Below, one piece after another: positions 1-8,165 of a stretch of 40,398 nucleotides of DNA. This DNA is from Nocardioidaceae bacterium (GTDB lineage Bacteria > Actinomycetota > Actinomycetes > Propionibacteriales > Nocardioidaceae). The stretch is taken from positions 1-40,398 of the forward strand of contig JAQSWV010000023.1 of NCBI GenBank assembly GCA_029266455.1, in the 5' to 3' direction. The notes beneath the pieces are model-generated. The model had not been told where the DNA came from. It searched no databases and saw only the letters and a program-made list of their open reading frames with translations. The first letter of the stretch is position 1. Every line of letters starts with the position of its first letter. The translations under genes and the position numbers were made by a program.

Positions 1-64
1 CGTCCACCCTGAGACGGCCCTGAACGGCAGGTGTGACTTCCCCCAAGACCCGCGCCCCCGGTCA

Positions 65-298
65 ATCATCCGCGCCCCCCATGGATCATCCGCGCCCCCC
101 ATGGATCATCCGCGCACTACGGCGATCTGCGCTCTCACACGATTCGCCCCCCATGGATCATCCGCGCACTACGACGGTCCCTGCACAGGCTCGTACGGCC
201 GGTGCCCGGGTAGGGGATGGCGGGGGTGGTCGTCGCAGTGCGCGGATGATCGGGGGTTGGCGCGCCGGGGGCGTCGCAGTGCGCGGATGATCGGGGGT
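65..298. repeat. Intergenic repeat island with direct and inverted copies
   Basis: The first 327 bases hold no convincing gene; this is what they contain. A 20-bp unit starting CGCGCCCCCCATGG is repeated in tandem at 71-90 and 91-110, and a related copy ending in CATCCGCGCACTACG lies at about 145-172. Two identical 27-bp copies in the opposite orientation lie at 231-257 and 272-298 and carry AGTGCGCGGATGATC, the complement of the GATCATCCGCGCACT core. The island could fold into a long hairpin or be a remnant of a miniature repeat family. It lies downstream of the mprB-like gene, which is read on the minus strand. Open frames here are low-complexity Pro/Arg/Ser products of the repeats. Confidence 0.8.
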
Positions 299-327
299 GG
301 GGTGTGGTGGGGGTTGGGTGGGGTGGG
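293..327 (+). other. G-tract cluster, possible G-quadruplex
   Basis: Runs of three to five G separated by one to three bases fill this stretch and end at the base before the stop codon of the minus-strand kinase gene. The pattern fits a G-quadruplex motif on the plus strand; the kinase mRNA would carry the matching C-rich strand in its 3' region. Folding is inferred from the base pattern alone. Confidence 0.45.
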
Positions 328-1743
328 TCAGGCGGGGCGGCCGGGAAGGGTCAGCGTCAGCACGGCGCCGCCGTCGGTCGCATTGTCTGCGGACGCCGTC
401 CCCCCGTGCCGCTCGGCGGTGCGCCGGACGATGGCGAGTCCGAGCCCGGACCCGGGCAGCGTACGAGCCTCGACGGAGCGGTAGAAGCGGTCGAACACAT
501 GCGGCAGGTCCTGGGCGTCGATGCCCGGCCCGCGGTCGCGCACGGTCAGCCGTCCCGCGTGTAGCTCGACGTCGATCTGCCCGTCGGGCGGGCCCCACTT
601 GACGGCGTTGTCGAGCAGGTTGGTCACCGCTCGCTCGAGCATGCCCGGCTCCCCGATCACCAGCCAGGGCTCGATCTGCACGTTGAAGCGCGTGCCGACC
701 GGAGCGCGTCGACGCACTCGGGACACGGCCGCCTCGACCACCTCGGACAGGTCCACGGGCTGCGGGTTACGGCTGACCGGCTCGTCGCGGGCGAGCTCGA
801 CCAGGTCGCCGACCAGGGCGCTCAGCTCGTCGATCTGCGCGCGAACGTCGGCGAGCAGGTCGGTCCTGGCCTCGGGGGGCAGGCCGCCGGAGGCGTCGGC
901 CTGGGTCAGCAGCTCGAGGTTGGTGCGCAGGCTCGTCAGTGGGGTGCGCAGCTCGTGCCCGGCGTCGGCGACGAGCTGTGCCTGGATCCGTCGCGCGGCC
1001 TGCACCGAGCTCAGCATGGTGTTGAAAGCGGCCGTCAGCCGAGCCAGCTCGTCGTCCCCGCCGACCTCGATGGGGGTCAGGTCATCGGTTCTGGCGACGC
1101 GTTCGGCGGCTGCGGTGAGCCGGCGCACCGGCCGCAGCCCGTTCGTCGCGACCGCCCACCCGGCGACACCGGCGAGGATGATGCCCGCGATCCCCACCGC
1201 CCAGGCGATGACTGCCAGTCGTCGCAGACTGTCGTACGTGGGCTCCATGGACTGGGCCAGCACCAGGGCCTGACCCGGTCCCAGCGTCACGGCGGCGACC
1301 CGGTAACGCGTGCCGCCGATGCTGACCGTTCGCATCGACGACGTGGATGCGCCCCTCGCGACCGCGACCTCGGACTCGCCGACGTACTCGAGCACCGCCT
1401 CCTCGGGGTCGTTGCTGTGGATCTCGCCGCCGCTGATCACGGCGAAGCGCACGTCGGTGGCGGCGAGGGTCCACGAGGGGATGGGGATGTTCTCGGCATC
1501 GGCGAGTGCGTTGAGCTGAGCGGTGGTCTGCGCCCGCTCGCGCAGGGACTCGTCCAGGGAGGTCTGCAGCTCGCTGCGCAGGGTGAGATAGACGGCGACA
1601 CTGGCCACCGTCAGCGTCAGACCCACGGCCAGCGCGGTCAGGATCGAGATCCGCTTGGCGAGTGACACCCGTGAGGACAGCTGCGTCCTGCTCGGCAGGT
1701 GCCAGCTGTTGGCATTCGTGGTCGGCCGCGGGCCGTCGCTCAC
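328..1743 (-). CDS. Sensor histidine kinase, MprB-like
   Basis: Membrane histidine kinase of 471 residues, the probable partner of the response regulator directly upstream. A first membrane helix spans about residues 31-55, an extracellular sensor region follows to about 180, and a second helix lies near 186-209. Then come a HAMP linker, the dimerisation domain with phospho-acceptor His263 in the motif [12 protein letters not shown], and a HATPase domain with N-box LLDNAVKWG and G-boxes RDRGPGID and GSGLGLAIV. The GTG start at 1743 overlaps the regulator's stop (GTGA), so the two are probably translationally coupled; a longer reading into the regulator is unlikely. Domain order and the paired regulator resemble mycobacterial MprB, an envelope-stress sensor. 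The actual signal is not visible. Confidence 0.9.
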   Translation of the reverse strand: MSDGPRPTTNANSWHLPSRTQLSSRVSLAKRISILTALAVGLTLTVASVAVYLTLRSELQTSLDESLRERAQTTAQLNALADAENIPIPSWTLAATDVRFAVISGGEIHSNDPEEAVLEYVGESEVAVARGASTSSMRTVSIGGTRYRVAAVTLGPGQALVLAQSMEPTYDSLRRLAVIAWAVGIAGIILAGVAGWAVATNGLRPVRRLTAAAERVARTDDLTPIEVGGDDELARLTAAFNTMLSSVQAARRIQAQLVADAGHELRTPLTSLRTNLELLTQADASGGLPPEARTDLLADVRAQIDELSALVGDLVELARDEPVSRNPQPVDLSEVVEAAVSRVRRRAPVGTRFNVQIEPWLVIGEPGMLERAVTNLLDNAVKWGPPDGQIDVELHAGRLTVRDRGPGIDAQDLPHVFDRFYRSVEARTLPGSGLGLAIVRRTAERHGGTASADNATDGGAVLTLTLPGRPA

Positions 1744-2429
1744 GGTGGCGTCTCGCGCAGTACGTAGCCGACGCCGCGCACGGTGTGCAGCAGCCGTGGC
1801 TCCCCCTCTGCCTCGGTCTTGCGCCGCAGGTAGCCGATGTAGACCTCGAGCGAGTTGGCCGTGGTGGGGAAGTCGTAGCCCCACACCTCTTCGAGGATGA
1901 ACGCCCGCTCGAGCACCCGGCGCGGTCGGCGCAGGAACAGCTCGAGCAGGGCGAACTCCGTCCGCGTCAGCGTCAGGAACCGGTCCCCGCGCTGCACCTC
2001 GCGAGTGGCGGTGTCCATGGACAGACCGCCGAAGGCCAGCACGGTGGGCTCGCTGTCGTCGGCGGCCCGGGAGGCCCGGCGGGTGAGCGCCCGCAGCCGG
2101 GCCAGCAGCTCCTCGAGCGCGAACGGCTTGGTGAGGTAGTCGTCTGCGCCGGCATCGAGACCATCGACCCGGTCTCCCACGGCGTCCCGTGCCGTCAGCA
2201 CCAGGATGGGCACCTCGTTGCCGGCCGCGCGCAGCGCCCGGGTGGCCTCCAGGCCGTCGAGCCGCGGCATCATCACGTCCATCACGATCGCGTCGGGTCG
2301 CGCGGCCGGCACCCGGGCCAACGCCTCCGCTCCGTCCGCGGCCACGTCGACGTCGTAGCCGTTGTACTGAAGAGAGCGGCGCAGGGAGTCGCGGACGGCA
2401 CGGTCGTCGTCGACCACCAGGATGCGCAT
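1740..2429 (-). CDS. OmpR-family response regulator, MprA-like
   Basis: DNA-binding response regulator of 229 residues. The N-terminal receiver domain begins [20 protein letters not shown], with phosphorylatable Asp51 in [11 protein letters not shown], Thr79 and Lys101. The C-terminal winged-helix domain contains the usual [18 protein letters not shown] stretch and ends [13 protein letters not shown]. The receiver is close to what I recall of mycobacterial MprA. The ATG at 2429 is chosen because the receiver fold begins at once; about 18 upstream in-frame residues look non-coding. It is transcribed with the overlapping kinase gene. The fructosamine-kinase-like gene ends 40 bp upstream on the same strand, so read-through is possible. 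DNA targets cannot be told from the sequence. Confidence 0.92.
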   Translation of the reverse strand: MRILVVDDDRAVRDSLRRSLQYNGYDVDVAADGAEALARVPAARPDAIVMDVMMPRLDGLEATRALRAAGNEVPILVLTARDAVGDRVDGLDAGADDYLTKPFALEELLARLRALTRRASRAADDSEPTVLAFGGLSMDTATREVQRGDRFLTLTRTEFALLELFLRRPRRVLERAFILEEVWGYDFPTTANSLEVYIGYLRRKTEAEGEPRLLHTVRGVGYVLRETPP

Positions 2430-2469
2430 GCGGCCAGGCTGCCAGGTACTCCTGAAAACGCGCTGAGGA

Positions 2470-3354
2470 TCAGGCGTCGGCATGGCGCGGGGGGTTCAGC
2501 GCCGTCCTCGCGGCCGCGCCGGCCCGGCTCCCGTACGAGCCGCCGAAGGTCACCGCATGGACGAGCAGCGGGTGCAGCTGATGCAGGGCGACCCGCTCTC
2601 GCCACCCCGCGGACAGGGGCGCCGCCTCGTCGTAGGCCGCGAGGATGCGGCCGAGGTGTGGCGTGCCGAACAGCGCCAGCATGGCCAGGTCGGTCTCGCG
2701 GTGGCCGCCGTGCGCGGCCGGGTCGACGAGGTGCACCCGGCCGTCTGCTCCCCACAGCAGGTTGCCGGACCACAGGTCCCCGTGCAGTAGCGCCGGCGGC
2801 TCGTCCGCCCCGGCGAGCTGGTCGAGCCTCGACAGCACCTCGCTCACCGCGCTCGCGTCGACCGGGTCGATGGCGCTGCGGTCCTTGGCGGCTCGCAGGT
2901 ACGGTTCGACCCGCCGCCTGGCGTAGAACTCCGGCCACGTCGCGGCGGGCTGGTTCGGCAGCGGGATCGCTCCGATGTAGCCATCGCGCTCGGCGCCGAA
3001 GCCGTCGGCGCCGGCCCGGTGGGTGGCCGCCAGTGCGTGGCCGAAGCCCTCGGCCGCCTCGACGGTGGCCGGTGCGGTCTCGATCCAGGCCATGAGAAGG
3101 CAGTCGTCGTCGACCGCGAGCACCTCGGGCACCGGTGCTCCGCCCGCCTCGGCAAGCCATGTCAGCCCGTGGGCCTCGGTGGCGAAGAAGCCGGGCGGCG
3201 GGTGCGGCCGCGTCTTCATCAGTGCGCTGCCACCGTCGGCCATCCGTACCCGGGTGGCGGTGCAGCTGGAGCCGCCCGGCACTGCAGTGGTGGCCGCCAC
3301 CGGCCGGCCCAGCAGGTGCTCGGCGCGGGCTGCGATCGTGGGCATCCGCGCCAT
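2470..3354 (-). CDS. Fructosamine kinase / phosphotransferase family protein
   Basis: Protein of 294 residues in the fructosamine-3-kinase branch of the aminoglycoside phosphotransferase fold. The catalytic-loop motif [10 protein letters not shown] is at 191-200 with catalytic Asp193, and the metal-binding [15 protein letters not shown] segment follows at about 211-225. A nucleotide-binding Lys47 sits in ALMKTRPH. Family members phosphorylate ketosamines formed by protein glycation, so that the adduct falls off; some bacterial members prefer ribulosamines. ATG 3354 is used, but the ATG three codons on (3345) is also possible. It shares a strand with the two-component system without overlap, so a functional link is not implied. 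Cytosolic; family assignment firm, substrate unknown. Confidence 0.88.
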   Translation of the reverse strand: MARMPTIAARAEHLLGRPVAATTAVPGGSSCTATRVRMADGGSALMKTRPHPPPGFFATEAHGLTWLAEAGGAPVPEVLAVDDDCLLMAWIETAPATVEAAEGFGHALAATHRAGADGFGAERDGYIGAIPLPNQPAATWPEFYARRRVEPYLRAAKDRSAIDPVDASAVSEVLSRLDQLAGADEPPALLHGDLWSGNLLWGADGRVHLVDPAAHGGHRETDLAMLALFGTPHLGRILAAYDEAAPLSAGWRERVALHQLHPLLVHAVTFGGSYGSRAGAAARTALNPPRHADA

Positions 3355-3490
3355 GGCGACCACCGTACTGCGCCGCCCCTGCGGGCCGGCGCGCCAGTCG
3401 CCGTCGTCGTGCCGGTCGGCGCGCCCGCCGACACGGCGCCGCAACCGCAGGGGCCCGGGCAGATACGAGCGGGGGTGGAGCCGCGGAGCG

Positions 3491-3871
3491 TCAGTCGTAG
3501 TCGAGCAGGCCGTTGAGCGCCATCCCGAGCAGCGAGATGACCAATCCGCCCCCCACCGCAGTCCAGAAGCCGTCCACCCGGAAGTCCAGCGCGAGTCCCT
3601 GGGCGATCTCGCTCGTGAGCAGGAGCATCAGCGCGTTCACGACGAGCAGGAACAGCCCCAGCGTGAGAATGATGAACGGCAGCGACAGCAGCTTGACGAT
3701 CGGCGTGATGATCGCGTTCACGACGCCGAACACTGCGGCGACGAGGATCAGCGTGAGCACGCGCTCGGACGTGTCCGCCCCGGGCTCACCCACCGTGATG
3801 CCGGCGAAAATCCAGGCGGCCACGGCCAGCGCTGCGGCGTTGAGGGCAACTCTCAGCAGGATCCGTTGCAC
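3491..3871 (-). CDS. Small membrane protein, phage-holin-4-2 (PF04020) family
   Basis: Protein of 126 residues made almost entirely of hydrophobic segments: about 5-25, 42-60, 65-90 and 100-122. The segment FGVVNAIITPIVKLLSLPF is typical of the PF04020 family found widely in bacterial chromosomes, usually not as a phage lysis gene. The GTG start gives VQRILLRVALNAAALAV; an in-frame GTG eight codons further upstream is less likely because it adds a charged non-membrane stub. No partner gene is evident. Its role is unknown; the holin name comes only from the family label. Confidence 0.82.
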   Translation of the reverse strand: MQRILLRVALNAAALAVAAWIFAGITVGEPGADTSERVLTLILVAAVFGVVNAIITPIVKLLSLPFIILTLGLFLLVVNALMLLLTSEIAQGLALDFRVDGFWTAVGGGLVISLLGMALNGLLDYD

Positions 3872-3916
3872 GCCGCCATCGTGCCAGGCCACCACCGTGC
3901 CGGGCGGGCGGCCGTC

Positions 3917-4594
3917 TCAGTCGGGCGCAGCCCGGTCCGCGGTGACGGCGTCGCGCATCGACTCCTCCGCGTCGGCCAGGTGCGCGCGGAGGGCGGCGAC
4001 CGCGGCCTCGGAGTCGCCGCTCTCGATGACGCGGACGAGGTCGCGGTGCTGCGACACCTGCTGCTCGGCGTTGCCGCGACGCCGGTCGACCCCCGCCAGC
4101 GCCAGCCGCAGCTCGCCGTTCAGTGCCGCGGCGGTGGTCAGCAGCCGGTTGCTGCCGGTCAGTCCGACCAGGGAGCGGTGTACGGCCAGGTGGGCCTCGG
4201 CCAGCGGTCCCGGGCCGGCGCCGGTGCGGGCGGCGGTCGCGTAGGCCTCCACTGCCTCGTGCACCGCCTGCTTCGCCTCGGCGACCGCGTGGGGCCACGC
4301 GCGGACGCCCGCCTCCTCCAGGGCCAGCCGCGCCGTGATGACGTCGTGCACGTCGCCCGGTTCGAGCGCGGCCACCACGACTCCCCGGTACGGGATCCGG
4401 TGCACCAGCCCCTCGGTCGCCAGCAGCCCCAGCGCCTCTCGCACGGTGCTGCGGGCGATGCCCAGCGAGTCGGCCAACGCCACCTCGCGCAGTGGTGTGC
4501 CGGGCTCCAGGTCGCCACCGAACAGCGCGCGCCGCAGCGCGTCGGCCGCACGGTCCACGGTCGACGACTGCTCGAGCTCGAGCGACTCGTACAT
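3917..4594 (-). CDS. GntR-family regulator, FadR/FCD subfamily
   Basis: Transcription factor of 225 residues. The N-terminal winged helix (about 12-75) includes the recognition region LADSLGIARSTVREALGLLA. The C-terminal all-helical FCD ligand-binding domain (about 90-215) has the metal/ligand residues expected of the class (Asp in VHDVITARLALE, His in AHLAVHRSL, His in VSQHRDLV). ATG 4594 is chosen because a GAAGGGGG ribosome-binding site sits just upstream; earlier in-frame starts would run over the operator. It is divergent from the DDAH-like gene and a perfect GntR-type palindrome lies between them, so it probably controls itself and that neighbour. The inducer is unknown. Confidence 0.9.
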   Translation of the reverse strand: MYESLELEQSSTVDRAADALRRALFGGDLEPGTPLREVALADSLGIARSTVREALGLLATEGLVHRIPYRGVVVAALEPGDVHDVITARLALEEAGVRAWPHAVAEAKQAVHEAVEAYATAARTGAGPGPLAEAHLAVHRSLVGLTGSNRLLTTAAALNGELRLALAGVDRRRGNAEQQVSQHRDLVRVIESGDSEAAVAALRAHLADAEESMRDAVTADRAAPD

Positions 4595-4662
4595 CCGGCC
4601 CCCTTCGGCGCCGCCTCGCTTGCCCGCAGCGGCTCGTCGGGGCATCATCTTCGCAGAGGACC

Positions 4663-4677
4663 GATTGTCGGACAATC
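4663..4677. promoter_or_regulatory. Candidate GntR/FCD operator
   Basis: GATTGTCGGACAATC is a perfect palindrome with 7-bp arms around one central base. Its core TTGTCGGACAA has the TTGT-n3-ACAA layout typical of sites for FCD-type GntR regulators. It lies 69 bp upstream of the divergent gntR start and 61 bp upstream of the DDAH-like start, where a regulator could act on both. Binding itself is inferred. Confidence 0.75.
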
Positions 4678-4737
4678 AGACGAACCTGGTTTGACATCGC
4701 GCTGGGTCCGGACGTCGACGATCTGCGGGAGGGCGGC

Positions 4738-5652
4738 ATGGGAGAACAGCTCCGCTGGGGGCGGCGGTACGCGATGGTGCGCCCCGACCACTTCCGCATC
4801 GACTACGCGATCAACCCGTACATGGATGTGCACGATCAACCCGATCCGCTCCGCGCCAGGGCGCAGTGGGAGGCACTGCGCGATGTCCTCGAGTCGCTCG
4901 GCGCGACGGTCGAGGTGCTGGACCAGCGCGCGGACGCTCCGGACATGGTCTACGCGATGAACCTGGGCTTCGCCTTCGGCGTGGCCGGCGACGCGGCGCA
5001 CGGCTCCGCACCGGGACACGGCCGGGTGGTGATGAGCCACATGCGGCACCCCGAGCGGCGTTCGGAGCGGCTCACGGCCGCACCCTGGTTCAGCGATCTG
5101 GGCTTCACGCCGGTCGACGTCGGCCGCGACGGAGTGGGCGGCTACCTGGAGGCTGGCGACGCGTTCTGCTGGCGTGACGAGGTGGTGGCGGGCTTCGGTC
5201 CGCGCAGCGACGAGCTGGGCCTCAAGGCGCTGGCCGCCGAGCTGGGAACGCGGGTACGCGGACTGCAGATCGTGCACCCCGGCATGTACCACCTCGACCT
5301 GGCGTTCTGCCCGCTCGACAGCACCCGCGCGATGGTGTGCCCCAGCGCCTTCGACCTGCCGGGCGCCCAGGCGCTGCTCGAGCTGGTGCCGGAGCCGCTG
5401 GTCCTCTCGGAGGCCGAGGCGCTGACGTTCTGCGCGAACTCTGTGGTGGTCGGCCGCACGGTGGTGATGCCTGCGTGCCCGGAGCGGGTACGCAGCCAGT
5501 TGCTGGCGTGGGGATTCGACGTGGTCGTCGTCGAGATGGACGAGCTGCACAAGGCAGGCGGTTCGATCCGCTGCCTCACCAATCCGCTCGACATCGTCGT
5601 GGGCCGCGATGTGCCGGCCGCACCCGGCGGCGAGCTGCAGATCGCCCGCTAG
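4738..5652 (+). CDS. Dimethylargininase / amidinotransferase-fold hydrolase
   Basis: Protein of 304 residues in the DDAH/arginine deiminase superfamily, which hydrolyses guanidino groups through a covalent cysteine intermediate. Visible features are the substrate-loop segment APDMVYAMNLGFAFGVAG, acidic residue Glu138 in YLEAGDAF, catalytic His185 in MYHLDLAFCPLD, and nucleophile Cys279 in GGSIRCLTNPLDI. The family converts methylated arginine to citrulline and methylamine; plain arginine or another guanidino compound is possible. ATG 4738 has a GGGAGGGC ribosome-binding site. A TTGACA hexamer lies at 4691-4696, beside the GntR operator, though I see no good -10 at normal spacing. The aminotransferase gene starts 9 bp after the stop, suggesting an operon. 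Confidence 0.85.
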   Translation: MGEQLRWGRRYAMVRPDHFRIDYAINPYMDVHDQPDPLRARAQWEALRDVLESLGATVEVLDQRADAPDMVYAMNLGFAFGVAGDAAHGSAPGHGRVVMSHMRHPERRSERLTAAPWFSDLGFTPVDVGRDGVGGYLEAGDAFCWRDEVVAGFGPRSDELGLKALAAELGTRVRGLQIVHPGMYHLDLAFCPLDSTRAMVCPSAFDLPGAQALLELVPEPLVLSEAEALTFCANSVVVGRTVVMPACPERVRSQLLAWGFDVVVVEMDELHKAGGSIRCLTNPLDIVVGRDVPAAPGGELQIAR

Positions 5653-5661
5653 CGTGCGGGC

Positions 5662-6753
5662 ATGACCGCGTCGAGACCGTCGGAGGGCCCGCGGCCCCGA
5701 GCCTCGCTCGACGCCATCGCGGCCTACACCCCCGGCCGGCCCGCGGTGGCGCGTACGGGTCAGACGACCTACAAGCTGTCCAGCAACGAGACGCCGCTGG
5801 GCCCGTTGCCCAGCGTGCGCGCCGTCCTGGCCGCCGAGGCCGACGTGGTCAACCGCTACCCGGACATGTCCTGCTCGGCCCTGTACGACGCGATCGCCAC
5901 CAGGTTCGGGGTCCCGGTGTCCCGGCTTGCAGCGGCGACCGGGTCGGTTGCCGTTCTCTACCACTTGGTGCAGGCGCTGTGCGACGCGGGGGACGAGGTG
6001 GTGCACGCCTGGCGGTCGTTCGAGGCGTACCCCATCGCGGTGGCGGCCTCCGACGCGCGCTCGGTCGGGGTCCCGCTCGGCCCGGGAGCCCGGCACGACC
6101 TCGAGGCGATGGCCGCAGCGATCACCGACCGCACCAGGATCGTGCTCGTCTGCACACCCAACAATCCGACTGGTCCCGCGGTGACTGCTGACGAGCTGGA
6201 CGCGTTCCTCGACCGGGTGCCCCAGCGGGTGCTCGTGGTCGTCGACGCGGCGTACCAGGAGTTCGTCACCGACCCCGCCGCGGCCGACGCGATGGCGATC
6301 CTCGGCCGGCCCAACGTGGCCGTGCTCCGGACGTTCTCCAAGGCGTACGGCCTGGCCGGGCTCCGGGTGGGTTTCGCGGTCGCGCCCGAGGAGGTCGCGA
6401 CCGCGGTACGCAAGGTGGCGCTGCCGTTCGGCGTGTCGGGTGTCGCGCAGGCCGCCGCCGTTGCGTCGCTGCAGCCGGCGGCCGAGGCGGAGCTGATGGC
6501 CAGGGTCACCCAGGTGGTGGCAGAGCGCGAGCGGGTGGTGGCCGGGCTACGAGCCGCCGGGTGGGACGTGCCCGACCCGCAGGGCAACTTCGTCTGGCTC
6601 CCGCTGGGCGACGAGGCGGTGCCCTTCGCGGAAGCGTGCGAGCGCGCAGGGGTCAGCGTGCGGGCGTTCGCGGGCGATGGCGTGCGGGTCACCGTCGCCG
6701 AACCGGTCGCAGGGGACCTGGTGCTTGGCGTCGCGCGCACCTGGGGTCGCTGA
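5662..6753 (+). CDS. HisC-like / aromatic (Pat-type) aminotransferase
   Basis: Class I/II PLP-dependent aminotransferase of 363 residues. PLP-site features are the N-terminal LSSNETPLGPLPSV motif, TPNNPTG at 165-171, the Asp/Tyr pair in VVVDAAYQEF, and Schiff-base Lys227 in TFSKAYGLAGLRVG. It belongs to the histidinol-phosphate aminotransferase group that in actinobacteria includes Pat, which acts on aromatic 2-oxo acids. No other his genes are present. It sits 9 bp after the DDAH-like gene and upstream of a branched-chain 2-oxoacid dehydrogenase operon, so supply of 2-oxo acids from amino acids is a sensible guess. Family certain, substrate not. Confidence 0.88.
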   Translation: MTASRPSEGPRPRASLDAIAAYTPGRPAVARTGQTTYKLSSNETPLGPLPSVRAVLAAEADVVNRYPDMSCSALYDAIATRFGVPVSRLAAATGSVAVLYHLVQALCDAGDEVVHAWRSFEAYPIAVAASDARSVGVPLGPGARHDLEAMAAAITDRTRIVLVCTPNNPTGPAVTADELDAFLDRVPQRVLVVVDAAYQEFVTDPAAADAMAILGRPNVAVLRTFSKAYGLAGLRVGFAVAPEEVATAVRKVALPFGVSGVAQAAAVASLQPAAEAELMARVTQVVAERERVVAGLRAAGWDVPDPQGNFVWLPLGDEAVPFAEACERAGVSVRAFAGDGVRVTVAEPVAGDLVLGVARTWGR

Positions 6754-6816
6754 CCCGGCTCGAGCGGGCCTGGTGCCCTGCGGGAGCCGGCAGGCCCCAT
6801 CGGTGCCCGCTGCGGC

Positions 6817-6861
6817 GGTACGCTGCCAGGACGCTGTGGCTCCCGCCGCGGCAGCGTTACC
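6817..6861 (+). terminator. Imperfect inverted repeat after the aminotransferase gene
   Basis: GGTACGCTGCC (6817-6827) is complementary to GGCAGCGTTACC (6850-6861) apart from one bulged T, with a loop of about 22 bases. It lies about 65 bp after the aminotransferase stop and could end that transcript. There is no U-tract, so termination is uncertain. Confidence 0.35.
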
Positions 6862-6884
6862 GTGACTGACGCACATCCCGTACC

Positions 6885-6933
6885 ACGGGCCGTGCAGCGG
6901 CGCGGCTCGCCGAAACCGTGGTGCACGGCCCGT
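6885..6933. promoter_or_regulatory. 12-bp inverted repeat upstream of the 2-oxoacid dehydrogenase operon
   Basis: ACGGGCCGTGCA (6885-6896) and its exact complement TGCACGGCCCGT (6922-6933) are separated by 25 bp. The pair lies 45-93 bp upstream of the E1 alpha start, where an operator or a leader hairpin would be expected. No regulator gene for the operon is adjacent. Confidence 0.45.
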
Positions 6934-6977
6934 CCCGGAGACCCTGACGGCCGGCCGGCACACCCGAAGGAGGCCTG

Positions 6978-8165
6978 GTGATCGACGCCGGAGCACTCTC
7001 GGCCCGCTTCGACACGGCACACGACCTCGTCCAGCTCATGACTCCCGAGGGCGAGCGGGTCGAGCACCCCGACTTCTCCTGCGAGCTCGACGACGAGCAG
7101 ATCAGGGCCATGTACCGCGACCTCGTGCTCGTCCGACGCATCGACACCGAGGCGACCGCCCTTCAGCGGCAGGGCGAGCTGGGCATCTGGGCGTCGTTGC
7201 TGGGGCAGGAGGCGGCGCAGATCGGCTCAGGGCGGGCGATGCGCCGCCAGGACTTCGCATTCCCGACCTACCGCGAGCACGGGGTCGCCTGGTGCCGCGG
7301 CGTCGACCCGCTGCGGCTCCTCGGCCTGTTCCGCGGCGTCGACCAGGGCGGCTGGGACCCTCGCGACGATGGCTTCGCGCTCTACACGATCGTGATCGGG
7401 GCGCAGACGCTGCACGCCACGGGCTACGCCATGGGCATGCAGCGGGACGGTTGCGTCGGCACCGGTGACGCCGAGCGCGACGCGGCGGTGATCGCCTACT
7501 TCGGCGACGGCGCCACCAGCCAGGGCGACGTCAACGAGGCCTTCATCTGGGCCAGCGTCTTCAACGCCCCGGTCGTGTTCTTCTGCCAGAACAACCAGTG
7601 GGCGATCTCCGAGCCGATCGAGCGCCAGACGCGCATCCCGCTGTTTCAGCGAGCGTTGGGGTTCGGGTTCCCCGGAGTACGGGTCGACGGCAACGACGTG
7701 CTGGCCTGCCACGCGGTCACCAGCGCGGCCTTGCAGCGTGCCCGGGACGGCAGTGGGCCGACCTTCGTCGAGGCCTACACCTACCGGATGGGCGCACACA
7801 CCACGTCGGACGACCCGACCCGCTACCGGCTGCACGACGACCTGGAGCACTGGAAGCTCAAGGACCCGATCGCCCGGGTGAAGGCGTACCTCGCCCGCGG
7901 CGGCGGCGCCGACGAGACGTACTTCGCCGAGGTGGAGGCCGAGTCGGACGACGTCGCGCGACGACTGCGGGAGCGGTGCCTGTCCATGCCCGACCCGGAC
8001 GTGCTCGACATCTTCGACCAGGTGTACGCAGACAAGACCCCCGAGCTGGTCCGCCAGCAGCAGGAGTACGCCGCCTACCTCGCCACGTTCGAGGACAGCG
8101 AGACCGGCTCCGGCACCGGGTCCGCGGTCGATGCGGACGGCGACCGGGAGGGGGCGCCGGCATGA
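6978..8165 (+). CDS. Branched-chain 2-oxoacid (or pyruvate) dehydrogenase E1 alpha
   Basis: Thiamine-diphosphate-dependent E1 alpha subunit, 395 residues. The TPP motif runs from GDG at 176-178 to NN at 205-206 with the standard spacing, and the phosphorylation-loop-like region YRMGAHTTSDDPTRYR follows. With E1 beta it decarboxylates 2-oxo acids and reductively acylates the E2 lipoyl arm. The GTG start at 6978 is supported by a GAAGGAGG site. The last codons overlap the E1 beta start (ATGA). Single E1 alpha/beta pairs with an E2 in actinobacteria are usually branched-chain 2-oxoacid dehydrogenases, but pyruvate cannot be excluded. No E3 gene is in the window, so a shared lipoamide dehydrogenase must serve it. 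Confidence 0.92.
   Translation: MIDAGALSARFDTAHDLVQLMTPEGERVEHPDFSCELDDEQIRAMYRDLVLVRRIDTEATALQRQGELGIWASLLGQEAAQIGSGRAMRRQDFAFPTYREHGVAWCRGVDPLRLLGLFRGVDQGGWDPRDDGFALYTIVIGAQTLHATGYAMGMQRDGCVGTGDAERDAAVIAYFGDGATSQGDVNEAFIWASVFNAPVVFFCQNNQWAISEPIERQTRIPLFQRALGFGFPGVRVDGNDVLACHAVTSAALQRARDGSGPTFVEAYTYRMGAHTTSDDPTRYRLHDDLEHWKLKDPIARVKAYLARGGGADETYFAEVEAESDDVARRLRERCLSMPDPDVLDIFDQVYADKTPELVRQQQEYAAYLATFEDSETGSGTGSAVDADGDREGAPA

Noticed and set aside
65-298. CRISPR array at the left repeat island
   Set aside because: Units are about 20 bp with no regular unique spacers and occur in both orientations; no cas gene is present.
3491-3871. Phage holin and prophage remnant
   Set aside because: The family label is historical; no other phage genes are near.
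3023-4960. 645-codon plus-strand frame over the minus-strand kinase-family, membrane and GntR genes
   Set aside because: Composition is typical of antisense frames, and the minus-strand genes have clear domains.
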